A stretch of DNA of 64,000 bases, taken from assembly GCF_029428875.1 (NCBI RefSeq), contig NZ_JAJSOO010000001.1, positions 7,164,501-7,228,500 on the forward strand, in the 5' to 3' direction. Source of the stretch: Streptomyces sp. JH34 (lineage in GTDB: Bacteria > Actinomycetota > Actinomycetes > Streptomycetales > Streptomycetaceae). A program made the translations under genes and the position numbers. Below are positions 50,562-59,524 of this stretch, piece by piece (the stretch's first letter is position 1; the number at the start of each line of letters is the position of its first letter). Under the pieces are notes generated by a model that was not told where the DNA came from, searched no databases, and saw nothing but the letters and a program-made list of their open reading frames with translations.

Positions 50562-50686
50562 GTGGTCATGAAGAACTATCCGCGGGGTTCAAGGCGGACG
50601 CGGTCGCGCTGTACGAGTCGCGGCCGGAAGCGACGATCAGGTCGGTCGCCGCCGATCTGGGGATCACCGAGATCCTTCGGAACTGA
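50562..50686 (+). pseudogene. IS3-type orfA remnant
   Basis: MVMKNYPRG starts in one frame. After a small deletion the next frame continues FKADAVALYESRPEATIRSVAADLGITEILRN, then TGA where the family has Trp (LRNW). This is the HTH protein of IS3 elements; orfB is absent. Across 50121-51088 I see only one other trace, on the minus strand at about 50290-50440 (GVGYHPQHAQRAWRDIADLLAECLPVTEDLG). It is coding-like, unassigned, and has no start. Confidence 0.75.
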
Positions 50687-51088
50687 GCGAGGGCTTGATC
50701 CTCGCGGGCTCCACGCAGCTACGGCTCGCCCGCCCGCTGGCAGCCGACCTGCGGCGGCCGTGGGAAGACCCGACCCCGCCCGACAGGCTCCCTCCAGCCC
50801 GCGTCCGCCGCGACTTTCGACATCTCCGCCCGAAAGCCGGCTGTGGAAGGCCTCCCGGCCCCGGGCCTGGCCCGTCACCCCGAAGCGAAACACCCGGCCC
50901 CCACGCCACTACGGGCACACAGTCGGCAAGCAGCTCCGCGAAACGACGAACGAAGAAGCCCGAGCCGAGGGGTGAAGCGCCCGGGAAGTTTGTATGGGCG
51001 CCTTGTGTTCCAAGCCGGGCGGCCTGATCGCGCCCTGCCCCACCTGCGAAGATGGACTGTTGCACAGACGTAGGGGAGCGCGACGACC

Positions 51089-51394
51089 ATGGCCGGTTTC
51101 TGCAAAGCGGAGTTCGAGGCGCTGTCCCGCCTCATACGAGATCTCAGCGAGTGCGCGGGGGGCATGCGGACTACGATGCATCAGCTCAAGGAGATCGGGC
51201 CCAAGGGCTGCGGCTCCCAGGAGCTGGGCGATGCCTGTGACGACTTCCAGGAGAAGTGGGGGTATGGAATCAAGCTGATTGCCGACGCCACGGGCGGTAT
51301 CACCGAGAAGGTCGCAGAGTCGGGCAGGCTCTACCAGCAGTTGGAGGACGAGGTCGACGCGATGATGCGGGCCGTGAGGGCCGACGGCCGGTGA
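51089..51394 (+). CDS. Small ESX/WXG100-like protein
   Basis: A 101-residue, entirely helical protein. It has two long helices around a short turn near GPKGCGSQELGDACDDFQEKWGYGI; the W-G pair sits late, not in the canonical mid-protein WXG. Such proteins form helical hairpin dimers in type VII (ESX) cargo clusters. ATG at 51089. The stop overlaps the GTG of the next gene (GTGA). It is the first gene of a four-gene co-oriented cluster. Confidence 0.75.
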   Translation: MAGFCKAEFEALSRLIRDLSECAGGMRTTMHQLKEIGPKGCGSQELGDACDDFQEKWGYGIKLIADATGGITEKVAESGRLYQQLEDEVDAMMRAVRADGR

Positions 51395-52134
51395 CTCTCG
51401 TGCACGATTCAAGCACAACGGATGACCACAGCGGCGGGTCGCCGACGTCGCCCACCGCCTTTCGCTTCCAGGTCCCGCCCGAGTTCCAGACCGTCCCGCT
51501 GGGCATCGGTGAAGACGAGGACGCCTTCGGAGAACAACTGCGGAGTTTCGCCCGCGACTACTGGGGCGAGCGCGGAGACCTCGAGCAGCTGCACCGGTTG
51601 ACCAAGGCCATGTACGCGGCTAACGCGGAGACCCTTGTCGCGGGAGGCGCCGTCCACAACGCGCTCGGCATCTTCCCTGTCGGCGGCAGCTCGGACGGCT
51701 CCCAGCCTCCCGAGCGCGTCAGCAGGGCCACACTCACGGTCAGCGTGCGCGAACTGGGCAACCCGGACCCGCATGTCACGGCCGCGGGCATCGCGGAGTC
51801 ACTGGACCACGCCGCAGGAGACGGCAACGAGGGCGAGACCCAGCTGGTGACTCTTCCAGCCGGTCCCGCAGTCGTCCGCATAGCAGGGTCTCGCGCGGTG
51901 TGGGAGCTGCCGGACGGCGAGCAGGAACGGTTCTTCGTCCGGATCGAAGTCTGGCTGCCCTTCCCTGGCGAAGACCGGCTCCTGCTGTTCTGCCTGAGCA
52001 CTGCCGACGTCCAGGACCTCTATCTTCACCAGGCAGTCCTCGCGGACATCGCCGACACCGTCGAGTTCGGTGAGACCGACGGCCCGGGGGAGGCCGATGT
52101 GGCCCCCTCCGTCTCCCCCTTCAGCTCCTACTGA
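51391..52134 (+). CDS. Hypothetical protein of the ESX-like cluster
   Basis: A 247-residue soluble alpha/beta protein. It reads FRFQVPPEFQTVPLGIGEDEDAFGEQLRSFARDYWGERGDLEQLHRL and then two beta domains (RVSRATLTVSVRELGNPDPHVTAAGIAESL, ERFFVRIEVWLPFPGEDRLLLFCLSTADVQD). Its position between two ESX-like genes, with GTGA overlap, suggests a chaperone or accessory role like EspG (inference only). GTG start at 51391. Confidence 0.7.
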   Translation: MTLVHDSSTTDDHSGGSPTSPTAFRFQVPPEFQTVPLGIGEDEDAFGEQLRSFARDYWGERGDLEQLHRLTKAMYAANAETLVAGGAVHNALGIFPVGGSSDGSQPPERVSRATLTVSVRELGNPDPHVTAAGIAESLDHAAGDGNEGETQLVTLPAGPAVVRIAGSRAVWELPDGEQERFFVRIEVWLPFPGEDRLLLFCLSTADVQDLYLHQAVLADIADTVEFGETDGPGEADVAPSVSPFSSY

Positions 52135-52157
52135 TCGCGTCGAGAAGAACGAATCCC

Positions 52158-53681
52158 ATGAGCACCCATACGTACGAAGCGCTCGGCTTCGACCCCGCAC
52201 CCGGCGCGCCCGCTTCGGTACGACGGCTGGTCATCGCGCTCAACAGCGGGGCCAAGCGGCTCCATGACGCCCACGAAACGCTGACCCGCCTCGGCAAAGC
52301 GGACGCTGCCTGGGTCGGCGATGCCGCCTCCGCCTTCGCCAAGAAGACCGGAACCCTGCCCAAATACCTGGTTGACGGCCACCACTCACTGATCGACGCC
52401 GCGCACGCACTGCACACCTGGGACTCACACCTGCGGGACTTCCAGGTCCTGGCAGGCCGTTACGAGGAGGAGGCCGCACACGGGCGAAAAGCGCTGACGG
52501 ACGCGCAGAACAACGGGGACCTGCGGCTTGCGGGCCGGACCTTCGACACGGAGGCCGAACTGCACCGAGCCCAGCAGCGCCTGGACCACGCGGTGAAGCG
52601 AGTCAACGAGGCCCGTGAAGAGCTGAACGCCATCATCAAGAAGGCGCACGACCTCCTGACCCACCACGACGAAATGGCACGCGCCGCTGCCGCGGCGATC
52701 CGCAGAGCCGCCGAGTTCGCGCCTGATCAGTCCCTGCTCGACAAGCTCGGTGACCTTCTCACGAGCGTCGGCGACAAGATCAAAGGTCTTGTGGGCGACA
52801 TCTGGAACTGGATCAAGGAGCACGCGGACACGATCTACAAGATCGGGGACTGGCTCGGCTACGCCAGCGCCGCCTGCGACATCCTCGCGGTCATCTTCTC
52901 CGAGACCATCATCGGTGCCGTCGTCTTCGAGGGCATAGGCATGGTGCTCAATGCCGGCGCCCTCACCTTCCACGGTGTCGGCTGGGCAGCAGGCGCGAAG
53001 AAGGGAAACGCCCTGGACATCGGTCTGGACCTCGTCGGGTTCGTGCCCTTCGGTGACCTTCTACGGCTCGGCAAAGTCGGAAAGGGAGCCTTCAAGGGCG
53101 TCAAGATTCCGATGAACGTGCTGGACTTCGGAGCGAAGGCAGCAGACTCCTGGAAGCGCGCGGACGACATCATCGCCCATGTCGGCAGGACTGCGAAACT
53201 GGGCGACGACGCCGAGGAATGGGCAGTGCGCAACATCGGAGCCCTCGGCAGCAAAGCACACGCGATCCACATCACCGCGGACACTTTGGGGGATCGCCTC
53301 GCGGTCGCCGTGGCCAAGGAGTTCGGTGACCGCAACCTGTACCGAGCCGGCGCCGGGGTCACGGACATGGTCTTTCAGAGGGCGATGCCCCAGTTGATCG
53401 AAAACACCCCGCTGGGACGTATCCCCGCCCTCGCGGACTCCGTCCGGCCCATTGTCGACGGCGCGGGGGAAACGGTCGGCCGCTATATCGACCCCCGCTC
53501 CTGGACGGCCCGCGGCTACGAGACGATCCTCGGCGCGAAGAACCTGTACAAGGAAGGCGTACGCGTGGCGACCGATCCGGTCCAGTACGGATCCGAGAAG
53601 ATCCACGAGAAAATCGACCAGGCGCGAGAGACAGCGGGCGACGTTCTCGGCCGCCTCTCGGACGCCAACCCCTTTGGATGA
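52158..53681 (+). CDS. Large ESX/LXG-like putative type VII substrate
   Basis: A 507-residue protein. Residues 1-200 are helical and ESX-like (RLVIALNSGAKRLHDAHETLTRLGKADAAWVGDAASAFAKKTG contains a W-x-G-type turn at AWVGDAA). A coiled coil follows (AQQRLDHAVKRVNEAREELNAIIKKAHDLL), then a hydrophobic hairpin at about 240-300 (WLGYASAACDILAVIFSETIIGAVVFEGIGMVLNAG). The C-terminus is about 200 residues without a recognised toxin motif. This is the layout of long WXG/LXG effectors of type VII systems. No secretion ATPase is in the window. ATG at 52158. Confidence 0.72.
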   Translation: MSTHTYEALGFDPAPGAPASVRRLVIALNSGAKRLHDAHETLTRLGKADAAWVGDAASAFAKKTGTLPKYLVDGHHSLIDAAHALHTWDSHLRDFQVLAGRYEEEAAHGRKALTDAQNNGDLRLAGRTFDTEAELHRAQQRLDHAVKRVNEAREELNAIIKKAHDLLTHHDEMARAAAAAIRRAAEFAPDQSLLDKLGDLLTSVGDKIKGLVGDIWNWIKEHADTIYKIGDWLGYASAACDILAVIFSETIIGAVVFEGIGMVLNAGALTFHGVGWAAGAKKGNALDIGLDLVGFVPFGDLLRLGKVGKGAFKGVKIPMNVLDFGAKAADSWKRADDIIAHVGRTAKLGDDAEEWAVRNIGALGSKAHAIHITADTLGDRLAVAVAKEFGDRNLYRAGAGVTDMVFQRAMPQLIENTPLGRIPALADSVRPIVDGAGETVGRYIDPRSWTARGYETILGAKNLYKEGVRVATDPVQYGSEKIHEKIDQARETAGDVLGRLSDANPFG

Positions 53682-53685
53682 CACC

Positions 53686-54381
53686 GTGGACAACACCCCG
53701 TATTCGTTCCTCGTCTCCGTGAACAATCCCGTTCCGGTGCCCGACCCCCTGCAGGCACAGCTGCCGTACGACGCCGAAATGGCCTCGACGATCCGGCTGT
53801 CGACCGCCCGACGCCCCGAGGACACCCCGCTGGCACGTGTCTTCATCCCTCGCAGTGCACAGCGCCTCGGCCACCAGGTGCCCGTGTCCATCTGGATCCA
53901 CTGCGGCCCGGACAGCCGGCTGCGGTGTTCGGTGCGCTCCGCCACTCCGGACGTCTATGAGGTCTGCACGACCGAGGGCGCGTCCCTGGCCACCATCACC
54001 CGCCGAGCCGCCCGCCTCCTGCCCTGGCCTCGGCGCGTCCGATGGTCGGCAGTGGTCACCAACGTGCCGCAGCCGCTCACCGGAAAGGTGGGCACCTGGT
54101 ACGCGTGGCTCGTCTACGTGGCGACAGCCCCCGTCTGGTTCCTCTTCGCACTGTGCATGATGCTCTACTCGTTCTTCGACGGCACCGCGGATGACCACAC
54201 GTTCAGAAGCCCGTGCCGGACCCGCTGGCGCGCACCCGGCACGGGCACGGCACTGGACTACCGAGGCGTCAGCAGGACCTATCGTCTAGACCCCCAACGC
54301 CTGGACACCCGAGTGGCGTACGCTCTGGCGGTCGTCCAGACCTGGGAACGTGTGGGCCGACCCCAGCAGAAGGCGGGATGA
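53686..54381 (+). CDS. Single-pass membrane protein downstream of the ESX-like substrate
   Basis: A 231-residue protein with one or two membrane segments near residues 140-165 (WYAWLVYVATAPVWFLFALCMMLYSFF). An N-terminal beta-rich domain precedes it, and a basic C-terminal domain of about 60 residues follows. GTG at 53686 with GGA seven bases upstream; a TTG at 53674 overlapping the previous stop is possible. As the last gene of the cluster it could be the immunity or anchoring partner of the large protein (inference). No family recognised. Confidence 0.68.
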   Translation: MDNTPYSFLVSVNNPVPVPDPLQAQLPYDAEMASTIRLSTARRPEDTPLARVFIPRSAQRLGHQVPVSIWIHCGPDSRLRCSVRSATPDVYEVCTTEGASLATITRRAARLLPWPRRVRWSAVVTNVPQPLTGKVGTWYAWLVYVATAPVWFLFALCMMLYSFFDGTADDHTFRSPCRTRWRAPGTGTALDYRGVSRTYRLDPQRLDTRVAYALAVVQTWERVGRPQQKAG

Positions 54382-54633
54382 CGACATCGGGCCACTTCGT
54401 GTCGTGTGGTTGTCAGGCTTCCCAGCCGATGAGTGGCGCACTCGCCGAAGTCGGATGATCTCAAGGTCCGACGAGCATGCACCGAGGAGAAGCTCCGCCA
54501 GTTCGATCCGGGCCATGGGCAGCAGAGGCTGTGGACTGGCATCTCCACCGCGCGTGGTGATCGATGAACCCACGGAGGTCGGCTGCCGCATGGCCCTCAG
54601 CCAAGATCGAGAACAGGCTCGCAGGAGCGTGCA

Positions 54634-55530
54634 TCAAACGCCCTTCAGGACCCGGTCAAGTGCCGCCCGGCCTGCAGGTCCCCAGTGCGGCTTGCCGCCG
54701 GGAAGGCCCCGGTCTCCGTTCTGCCCCATGAGCATCAGGAACAGGCTCTTCATAGCAGCCAGCCCACGGGCGCGCCGGATCGCCGCTTCGTCTGCGTGCG
54801 CGTACATGTCGAAGAACCGTGAGGCCGAGCCCGCGGGCAGCAGCACCCATGCGGCGGCGAGGTCCCACGCCGGATCGCCGGCGAACAGGGCACCGAAGTC
54901 GACGATGCCCGAGAGCGTTCCGTCCGAGACGACGACGTTCGCGGGATGGAGGTCGCCGTGCACCCACACCGGCGGGCCCTCCCACGCGTCGGCCGCAACG
55001 GCGTCGTCCCAGACGGCCCGGACGTCAGCAGCGATGTCGTCGGGGACTACGGCCTGGAAAAAGCTCTCGAAGCCGTCCGTGCAATTCCTGGGATGGGCAC
55101 CGAAATCCGTAGAGATCGGCGCCTCGGCGGGCGCCTCTACATGGAGCGCCCGGAGGAAGCCCGCCAGCGTGTCGGCCGCGTGGGAGCCGTGGTTGATCGA
55201 GCCGTGGTCCAGCGGCTCGCCGGCAACCCACGTCATCACGGTCCAGTGCTTGGGAAAGCGCTCGGACGGGTCCCCGAACCGCACCGGGAGCGGCACAGGG
55301 AGCGGCAAGCGCGGGGCTAGCACCGGTAGCCACCGCCGTTCCTTGAGCTGGAGCTCCGGAGTGGGGTCCATGCGCTGCATGCGCACGGCCAACTCGTCTC
55401 CGAGGCGCCACATTTGATTGCCCCAGCCGCCCGCCACCTCCCGGATGGCCAGCCCTGCAAGGTCTGGATGTTGCTCCTGCAGCAGGTCACGGACCAGGTC
55501 TGCGGTGATCTCGATCTCGGTGTCGGTCAT
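54634..55530 (-). CDS. Aminoglycoside phosphotransferase-family kinase
   Basis: A 298-residue APH/choline-kinase-fold enzyme. Motifs are LAVRMQRM (ATP-site basic residues), the Brenner motif VHGDLHPANVVV (residues 190-201, catalytic Asp193), and the metal-binding DFG at 211-213 in GIVDFGALFAGDPAWDLAAAW. The family phosphorylates hydroxyl groups of aminoglycosides, macrolides or other small molecules; the substrate is not evident and need not be an antibiotic. ATG at 55530. Confidence 0.9.
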   Translation of the reverse strand: MTDTEIEITADLVRDLLQEQHPDLAGLAIREVAGGWGNQMWRLGDELAVRMQRMDPTPELQLKERRWLPVLAPRLPLPVPLPVRFGDPSERFPKHWTVMTWVAGEPLDHGSINHGSHAADTLAGFLRALHVEAPAEAPISTDFGAHPRNCTDGFESFFQAVVPDDIAADVRAVWDDAVAADAWEGPPVWVHGDLHPANVVVSDGTLSGIVDFGALFAGDPAWDLAAAWVLLPAGSASRFFDMYAHADEAAIRRARGLAAMKSLFLMLMGQNGDRGLPGGKPHWGPAGRAALDRVLKGV

Positions 55531-56020
55531 GCGAAGTCACAGTACTGAGGCGGCAGGCGGAGCGGCTCCCACTCTCCGGAACACTCTCTGTGATTCCTCT
55601 GGCATCACCAATCCGGTTACAGCGAGCTGCAAATCAGAGGCTCTGGCCACGCCCAGTCTCCGAGAAACAGACGCTTTCATGCTGGCACGGGGGCCCGCGG
55701 GTGGCCGGGTCGGCTGCCATCCGGCGGCCACGTCCAGCTCAAGCAGCGTGTTCCACCTCGCCTCCCCGCTCCCCGTGATCGGAATGACAGCGAGCGAGGG
55801 TGGCCCGCGTACGGTACTCCACGGCCCAGCCGGAGCGCGGTCAGGCCTCCGCGCTCGACCGGCCCCGATCCATCGATCCGTTCGCGGACTGGCCGAGAGA
55901 CGACCAACGCCAGGCAGCGCCGCCCGTCAAAAGGGTGAGGAGACTGCAAATGGGGCAGGCTGTCGAGCATCGCTGACGTTCGCGAAGCAACCGCAGCGTT
56001 GAAGGAGCAGGGGGCGGAGG
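55531..56020. other. Intergenic stretch, nothing recognised
   Basis: About 490 bases between the divergent kinase and the M48 operon. Open frames lack coding bias and no strong dyad was seen. Confidence 0.4.
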
Positions 56021-56608
56021 ATGACCGGAGCGGGGGAAAGACCGGACTGGGCAGTGCAATTGGCCCGAAGGGTCTTGCAGGACGTTGCGCCGGACGAGTT
56101 GCCGCAGTTCGCGGTCGTGTCCCGCACATACCTCACCGCGTCGGAGGCTCGGAGGCGGCGGGCGATGCGGGGCGCTGAGCCGCTCGGGCTGGGCCTGGAA
56201 GGCGTCGCCGTCCTCCTCACCACCGCGGTACTCGCGGTAGCCACTCAGGTAAGCGATCACCTGGCGCAGCAGCTGGTCGATCGGACGGTGGGTGCCGCCG
56301 AACCGGCGCTCCGGACGCGGTGGTACCGCTGGCGCGCTCGCCTCCGAGGCGGCGAGGGAGCGATTCGTGCGGCGGGGGAGCCGTTGCCGACGCTCACGCC
56401 GGAGCAACTCGCGCAGGTGCGACAGCTGGCCATGGAGTCGGGACTACGTCAACGACTGGCGGCACCTGTCGCACAGGCTGTCGCGGACGGAATCATCGCG
56501 GAACTGGCAACGGCCGCAGCACAATGCGCAGCGACAGACGATGCCTCGGGTCCGCCCCCCGGCCGGAGCGATCGGACTGCTCAGCACGGTGAACCGGCGG
56601 CGGGGTGA
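56021..56608 (+). CDS. Small single-pass membrane protein paired with an M48 protease
   Basis: A 195-residue protein. The N-terminal helical domain reads WAVQLARRVLQDVAPDELPQFAVVSRTYL. A probable membrane helix lies at residues 53-75 (LGLGLEGVAVLLTTAVLAVATQVS). The tail has amphipathic helices (LTPEQLAQVRQLAMESGLRQRLAAPVAQAVADGIIAELATA). ATG at 56021 with GGGGCGGAGG upstream. Its stop overlaps the GTG of the M48 gene (GTGA), so they are co-translated; a regulatory or scaffold subunit is plausible. No family recognised. Confidence 0.7.
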   Translation: MTGAGERPDWAVQLARRVLQDVAPDELPQFAVVSRTYLTASEARRRRAMRGAEPLGLGLEGVAVLLTTAVLAVATQVSDHLAQQLVDRTVGAAEPALRTRWYRWRARLRGGEGAIRAAGEPLPTLTPEQLAQVRQLAMESGLRQRLAAPVAQAVADGIIAELATAAAQCAATDDASGPPPGRSDRTAQHGEPAAG

Positions 56609-58815
56609 GACACCCGGGCTTTGCCCCGTCCCGGTCTACCCTTCTCCCGACGGGCACCACCATCCGGTTCATCCTCCTGATCGCGGTGACCGCCTATGTG
56701 GTGATGCAGTCCGCCACCGCGGTTTCCAGCGTCGCCTTCACCAGTGTGCGGCTGGATGAGGTCGCCGCGTTCTATGAGTGCCACCAGCGCGCAGTTGAGG
56801 ACGGTGCGGCGAGGCGGGTTTCCGAGGGGGCTGCCGTAGGTGCGGCCGGAGACGTAGAAGCCTCGCTGTGCCACGACCCTCGCGCCGGCATGGGGTGGTT
56901 CTTGCCGTCCTTGATGGCGCTCGCGTTTGTCCTTGCGATCGCCGTCGCCTACTGGCTGCTGCCGGGCTGGCGCACACGGCACCGCGGTTACGTGCTCCTG
57001 TCCGGAGTGGTCGCTCCGGAAGTGGAGTCCAGGCTGTCCTTCCTCGTCGAGCTGGCGGGGGTCGGCGGGCGTGTCGTGTTCCTTCTCGAGCCGCTCAATC
57101 CGTGTGTCCAAGGGCTGGCTTTCGGACGGGTGGGCAGGCGTCATGTGGTGCTCAGCAGCGGTCTGCTCGCCCTCCACTCCCGTGATCGAGACTCCTTCGA
57201 CGCCGTGGTGCTGCACGAGCTGGCACATGTACGCAACCGTGATCTGGACATCGGATTCCTCACGCTGCTCGTCGGCAGGAGTGCCGTGCTGTTGCTGCCC
57301 GCACTGGTCCTGTCCGGCTTGGGAAGCCTCAGCGTGATCACCTCGCCCGCAGGCGCGTCCCAGATGTCGGGCACCATGGGTGGGCACGTGCCGTCGGGCG
57401 CCCTCGCCGCAGGCTTGAGCGCCACCTTCGGGGGCCTGTTCCTCGGAGCAGTGATCCTGCTTCTGCGCAATGCCGTCCTCCGAAGCCGCGAACTGGACGC
57501 CGACGCCCGGGCGGTGGAGTGGATGGGCACGGCGGAACCGCTGCAACGCGTTCTCGCCCACGCGGTCGAACAACCGCCCGCATCGAACGGGTCACGCGGC
57601 TACGCACACCTCCTCAACGTGCACCCCCTGCCTTCCACGCGCGTGCGCAAAGCCGTGCAGCCTGGGCCAAGCGTTCGCATCGCGCCACTTGATCTGTTCG
57701 CGGTCGGGCTCATCACGGCTTACCTCTACGCCCTGATGAAACTGGGCCCCCTCGGTGGCGGAACCCTCGCGACTACGGTGACCGACGCTGTCGCGGCCCT
57801 CGCTGCCACGATGCTCCTCGTGGGCGTGGTGGGTGTGACGGTGTGGAGCGTTGTGGAATCGCGCGGCCTGCACCACGCAGAGATGGGGTCGGCGCAGCGC
57901 CTCCACGGACTGCGCCGAGCGGGGATCGGTCTCGGGCTCGGCCTGTTCACGGCGCGGATCCTGTCGCCCTCACTCGCCTCCTCGGCAGCGATGGTCGGCG
58001 GTCACGGCGTCTCCATGGTGTTCCCCTACGTTGTCCTCTGTGCTGCAGCCGGCTGGGGTGCGGTGAGCTGGCTGGAAAGGGTGGCAACTGCCTGGGTCGC
58101 AGCGGTGCGCGACAGCCGCAGACCCCGACTGCTCATGTGGACAGCCTTCGGTCTGTCCGCCGCAGGGACATGGCCTGCGATGTTGTTCCTGCTCAGCCTT
58201 CCCGAGTGGACCCTCTACGCCGCCTCGTTCGTGGCGCCGGGCTGGCCCGGCGCGGCCGCTTTCTTCCTGAGTGCACAGCGGATGAGCCAGGTGAGCATGA
58301 CCGCCTGGGCATCGGTGGCGATCCCCACCGTGTGCGTGCTGCTGTCAGCCGGGCGGTGGTGGTCGTGGAGACCAGCCGCCGCGGCCGCGCGCGGTGAGTT
58401 CGGCCCGGCCAGGCCGCCAGGGCGCCTGTGGGCACGACTCGGCGTCCCGAGCGGCCTGGCAGTCACGGTAATCCTCACCCCTGTGGCGCTGCTGAGTACG
58501 GAAACCGCGCTCTGGGTGACAATTGGCGCCGCGCAGCTGACGGCTGCCTTCTGGGCCGGACGCGGGCCCGCCTTACTGCCAGTTGCGCGGGCCACGCTCG
58601 CCGCCTACGGCGCCGGCTTCGTCGCGACTTACACATGGGCGGTGCAGGTCGGGCTCCTCGGCTGCATGGTAGGCACGAACGCGTGCCAGCCGTTGTGGAG
58701 CCTGGGCAGCCTGTCGCTGGCCGTGACCACCGCCGCCCCAGGCGCATTGTTCGCCGCAGGGTCCTGCGCGGTGCTGTACAGACGGTCCCGACGCGGGCAC
58801 CACAGGGCCAGGTGA
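56605..58815 (+). CDS. M48-family membrane metalloprotease with a long multi-helix C-terminus
   Basis: A 736-residue integral membrane protein. The protease part has two N-terminal helices, the zinc motif HELAH at 204-208 (VVLHELAHVRNRDLD), and the third ligand Glu296 in SRELDADARAVEW. It has HPLPSTRVRKAV at its end, as in HtpX/M48 proteins. Residues 345-736 add about ten further hydrophobic helices, unusual for M48 enzymes, which are commonly 280-420 residues. GTG start, overlapping the upstream membrane protein by four bases. Intramembrane quality control or cell-wall stress signalling is possible (inference). Confidence 0.85.
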   Translation: MRHPGFAPSRSTLLPTGTTIRFILLIAVTAYVVMQSATAVSSVAFTSVRLDEVAAFYECHQRAVEDGAARRVSEGAAVGAAGDVEASLCHDPRAGMGWFLPSLMALAFVLAIAVAYWLLPGWRTRHRGYVLLSGVVAPEVESRLSFLVELAGVGGRVVFLLEPLNPCVQGLAFGRVGRRHVVLSSGLLALHSRDRDSFDAVVLHELAHVRNRDLDIGFLTLLVGRSAVLLLPALVLSGLGSLSVITSPAGASQMSGTMGGHVPSGALAAGLSATFGGLFLGAVILLLRNAVLRSRELDADARAVEWMGTAEPLQRVLAHAVEQPPASNGSRGYAHLLNVHPLPSTRVRKAVQPGPSVRIAPLDLFAVGLITAYLYALMKLGPLGGGTLATTVTDAVAALAATMLLVGVVGVTVWSVVESRGLHHAEMGSAQRLHGLRRAGIGLGLGLFTARILSPSLASSAAMVGGHGVSMVFPYVVLCAAAGWGAVSWLERVATAWVAAVRDSRRPRLLMWTAFGLSAAGTWPAMLFLLSLPEWTLYAASFVAPGWPGAAAFFLSAQRMSQVSMTAWASVAIPTVCVLLSAGRWWSWRPAAAAARGEFGPARPPGRLWARLGVPSGLAVTVILTPVALLSTETALWVTIGAAQLTAAFWAGRGPALLPVARATLAAYGAGFVATYTWAVQVGLLGCMVGTNACQPLWSLGSLSLAVTTAAPGALFAAGSCAVLYRRSRRGHHRAR

Positions 58816-59486
58816 TCCCGACACGGTCGGCGCACGGTCTGTCGACGTCTCGCCCAGGGAAGTCCAGCTCGAGTACGGGCTCGGCAGCACCGCGTGGTCC
58901 CGGACCACTTGGGGGCGCGTGGTGCGTTGGGCCGGTCCCGCTGTGCGATCGACACGGTGAGTATGCGGGCCGCTCAAGAGGACTGCTGACGTGACCGAAT
59001 CCCGTCGATGGCCCAGATTGAATCGAAGATCCACTTGATCGGCTCGCTGTTCAGGGCGCCTCGGCGACCGCCGCCCGCACACCGTCCGATCGTGGCCGCA
59101 GCTGGAGCCACGTAGGCGTACCGGGTGGTGGTGCCTCCGCCCGGGTCAATGACGGCTGTACTCGTCGGATTCCTGGCATCGGCGTCCACCCTTCGCCGCG
59201 GTCGCTCACCACGACGTCACCCGACGGCCTGCAGAACAGGTCAGGGCGAGGCCAGTGGCATCGGCGCCGGTGTACGGAGTCACGGGCAGACCGCCGCTGC
59301 CGGGAACCCTGCTTCGTCTTGAGTCAGGGTGAGGCAGCCCAGTGCGGGCTGGATCCGGGCCCTGGCATCCGGGCAGCGGAGTGCTTGCCCCGGCGACGGG
59401 CCCTCTGGGCGACGCGAATGCCGCGGACGGCCCCGGAGCTACCAGGCGCTCAGCGGGTTGGTGGGGTCACGTGGGGCCACGGAATC
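58816..59486. other. Intergenic stretch, nothing recognised
   Basis: About 670 bases upstream of the flavin oxidoreductase gene. A minus-strand frame at 58974-59189 is open but unassignable. No repeats noticed other than the dyad listed next. Confidence 0.4.
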
Positions 59487-59500
59487 TCAGAGCGCTCTGA
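59487..59500. promoter_or_regulatory. Palindromic operator before the flavin oxidoreductase
   Basis: TCAGAGCGCTCTGA is a perfect 14-base palindrome, 25 bases before the ATG and in the expected promoter region. It is a likely repressor site for the two-gene operon; no regulator gene is adjacent within the window. Confidence 0.6.
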
Positions 59501-59524
59501 TTTCGCGTCACTACCGTCCGGCCC

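Noticed and set aside
56581..57573. 330-codon ORF antisense to the M48 protease
   Set aside because: The HELAH-containing frame is clearly the coding one.
58974..59189. 71-codon minus-strand ORF
   Set aside because: Contains AVIDPGGGTTTRYAYV, but no start signal and no recognisable family; left as unassigned intergenic sequence.
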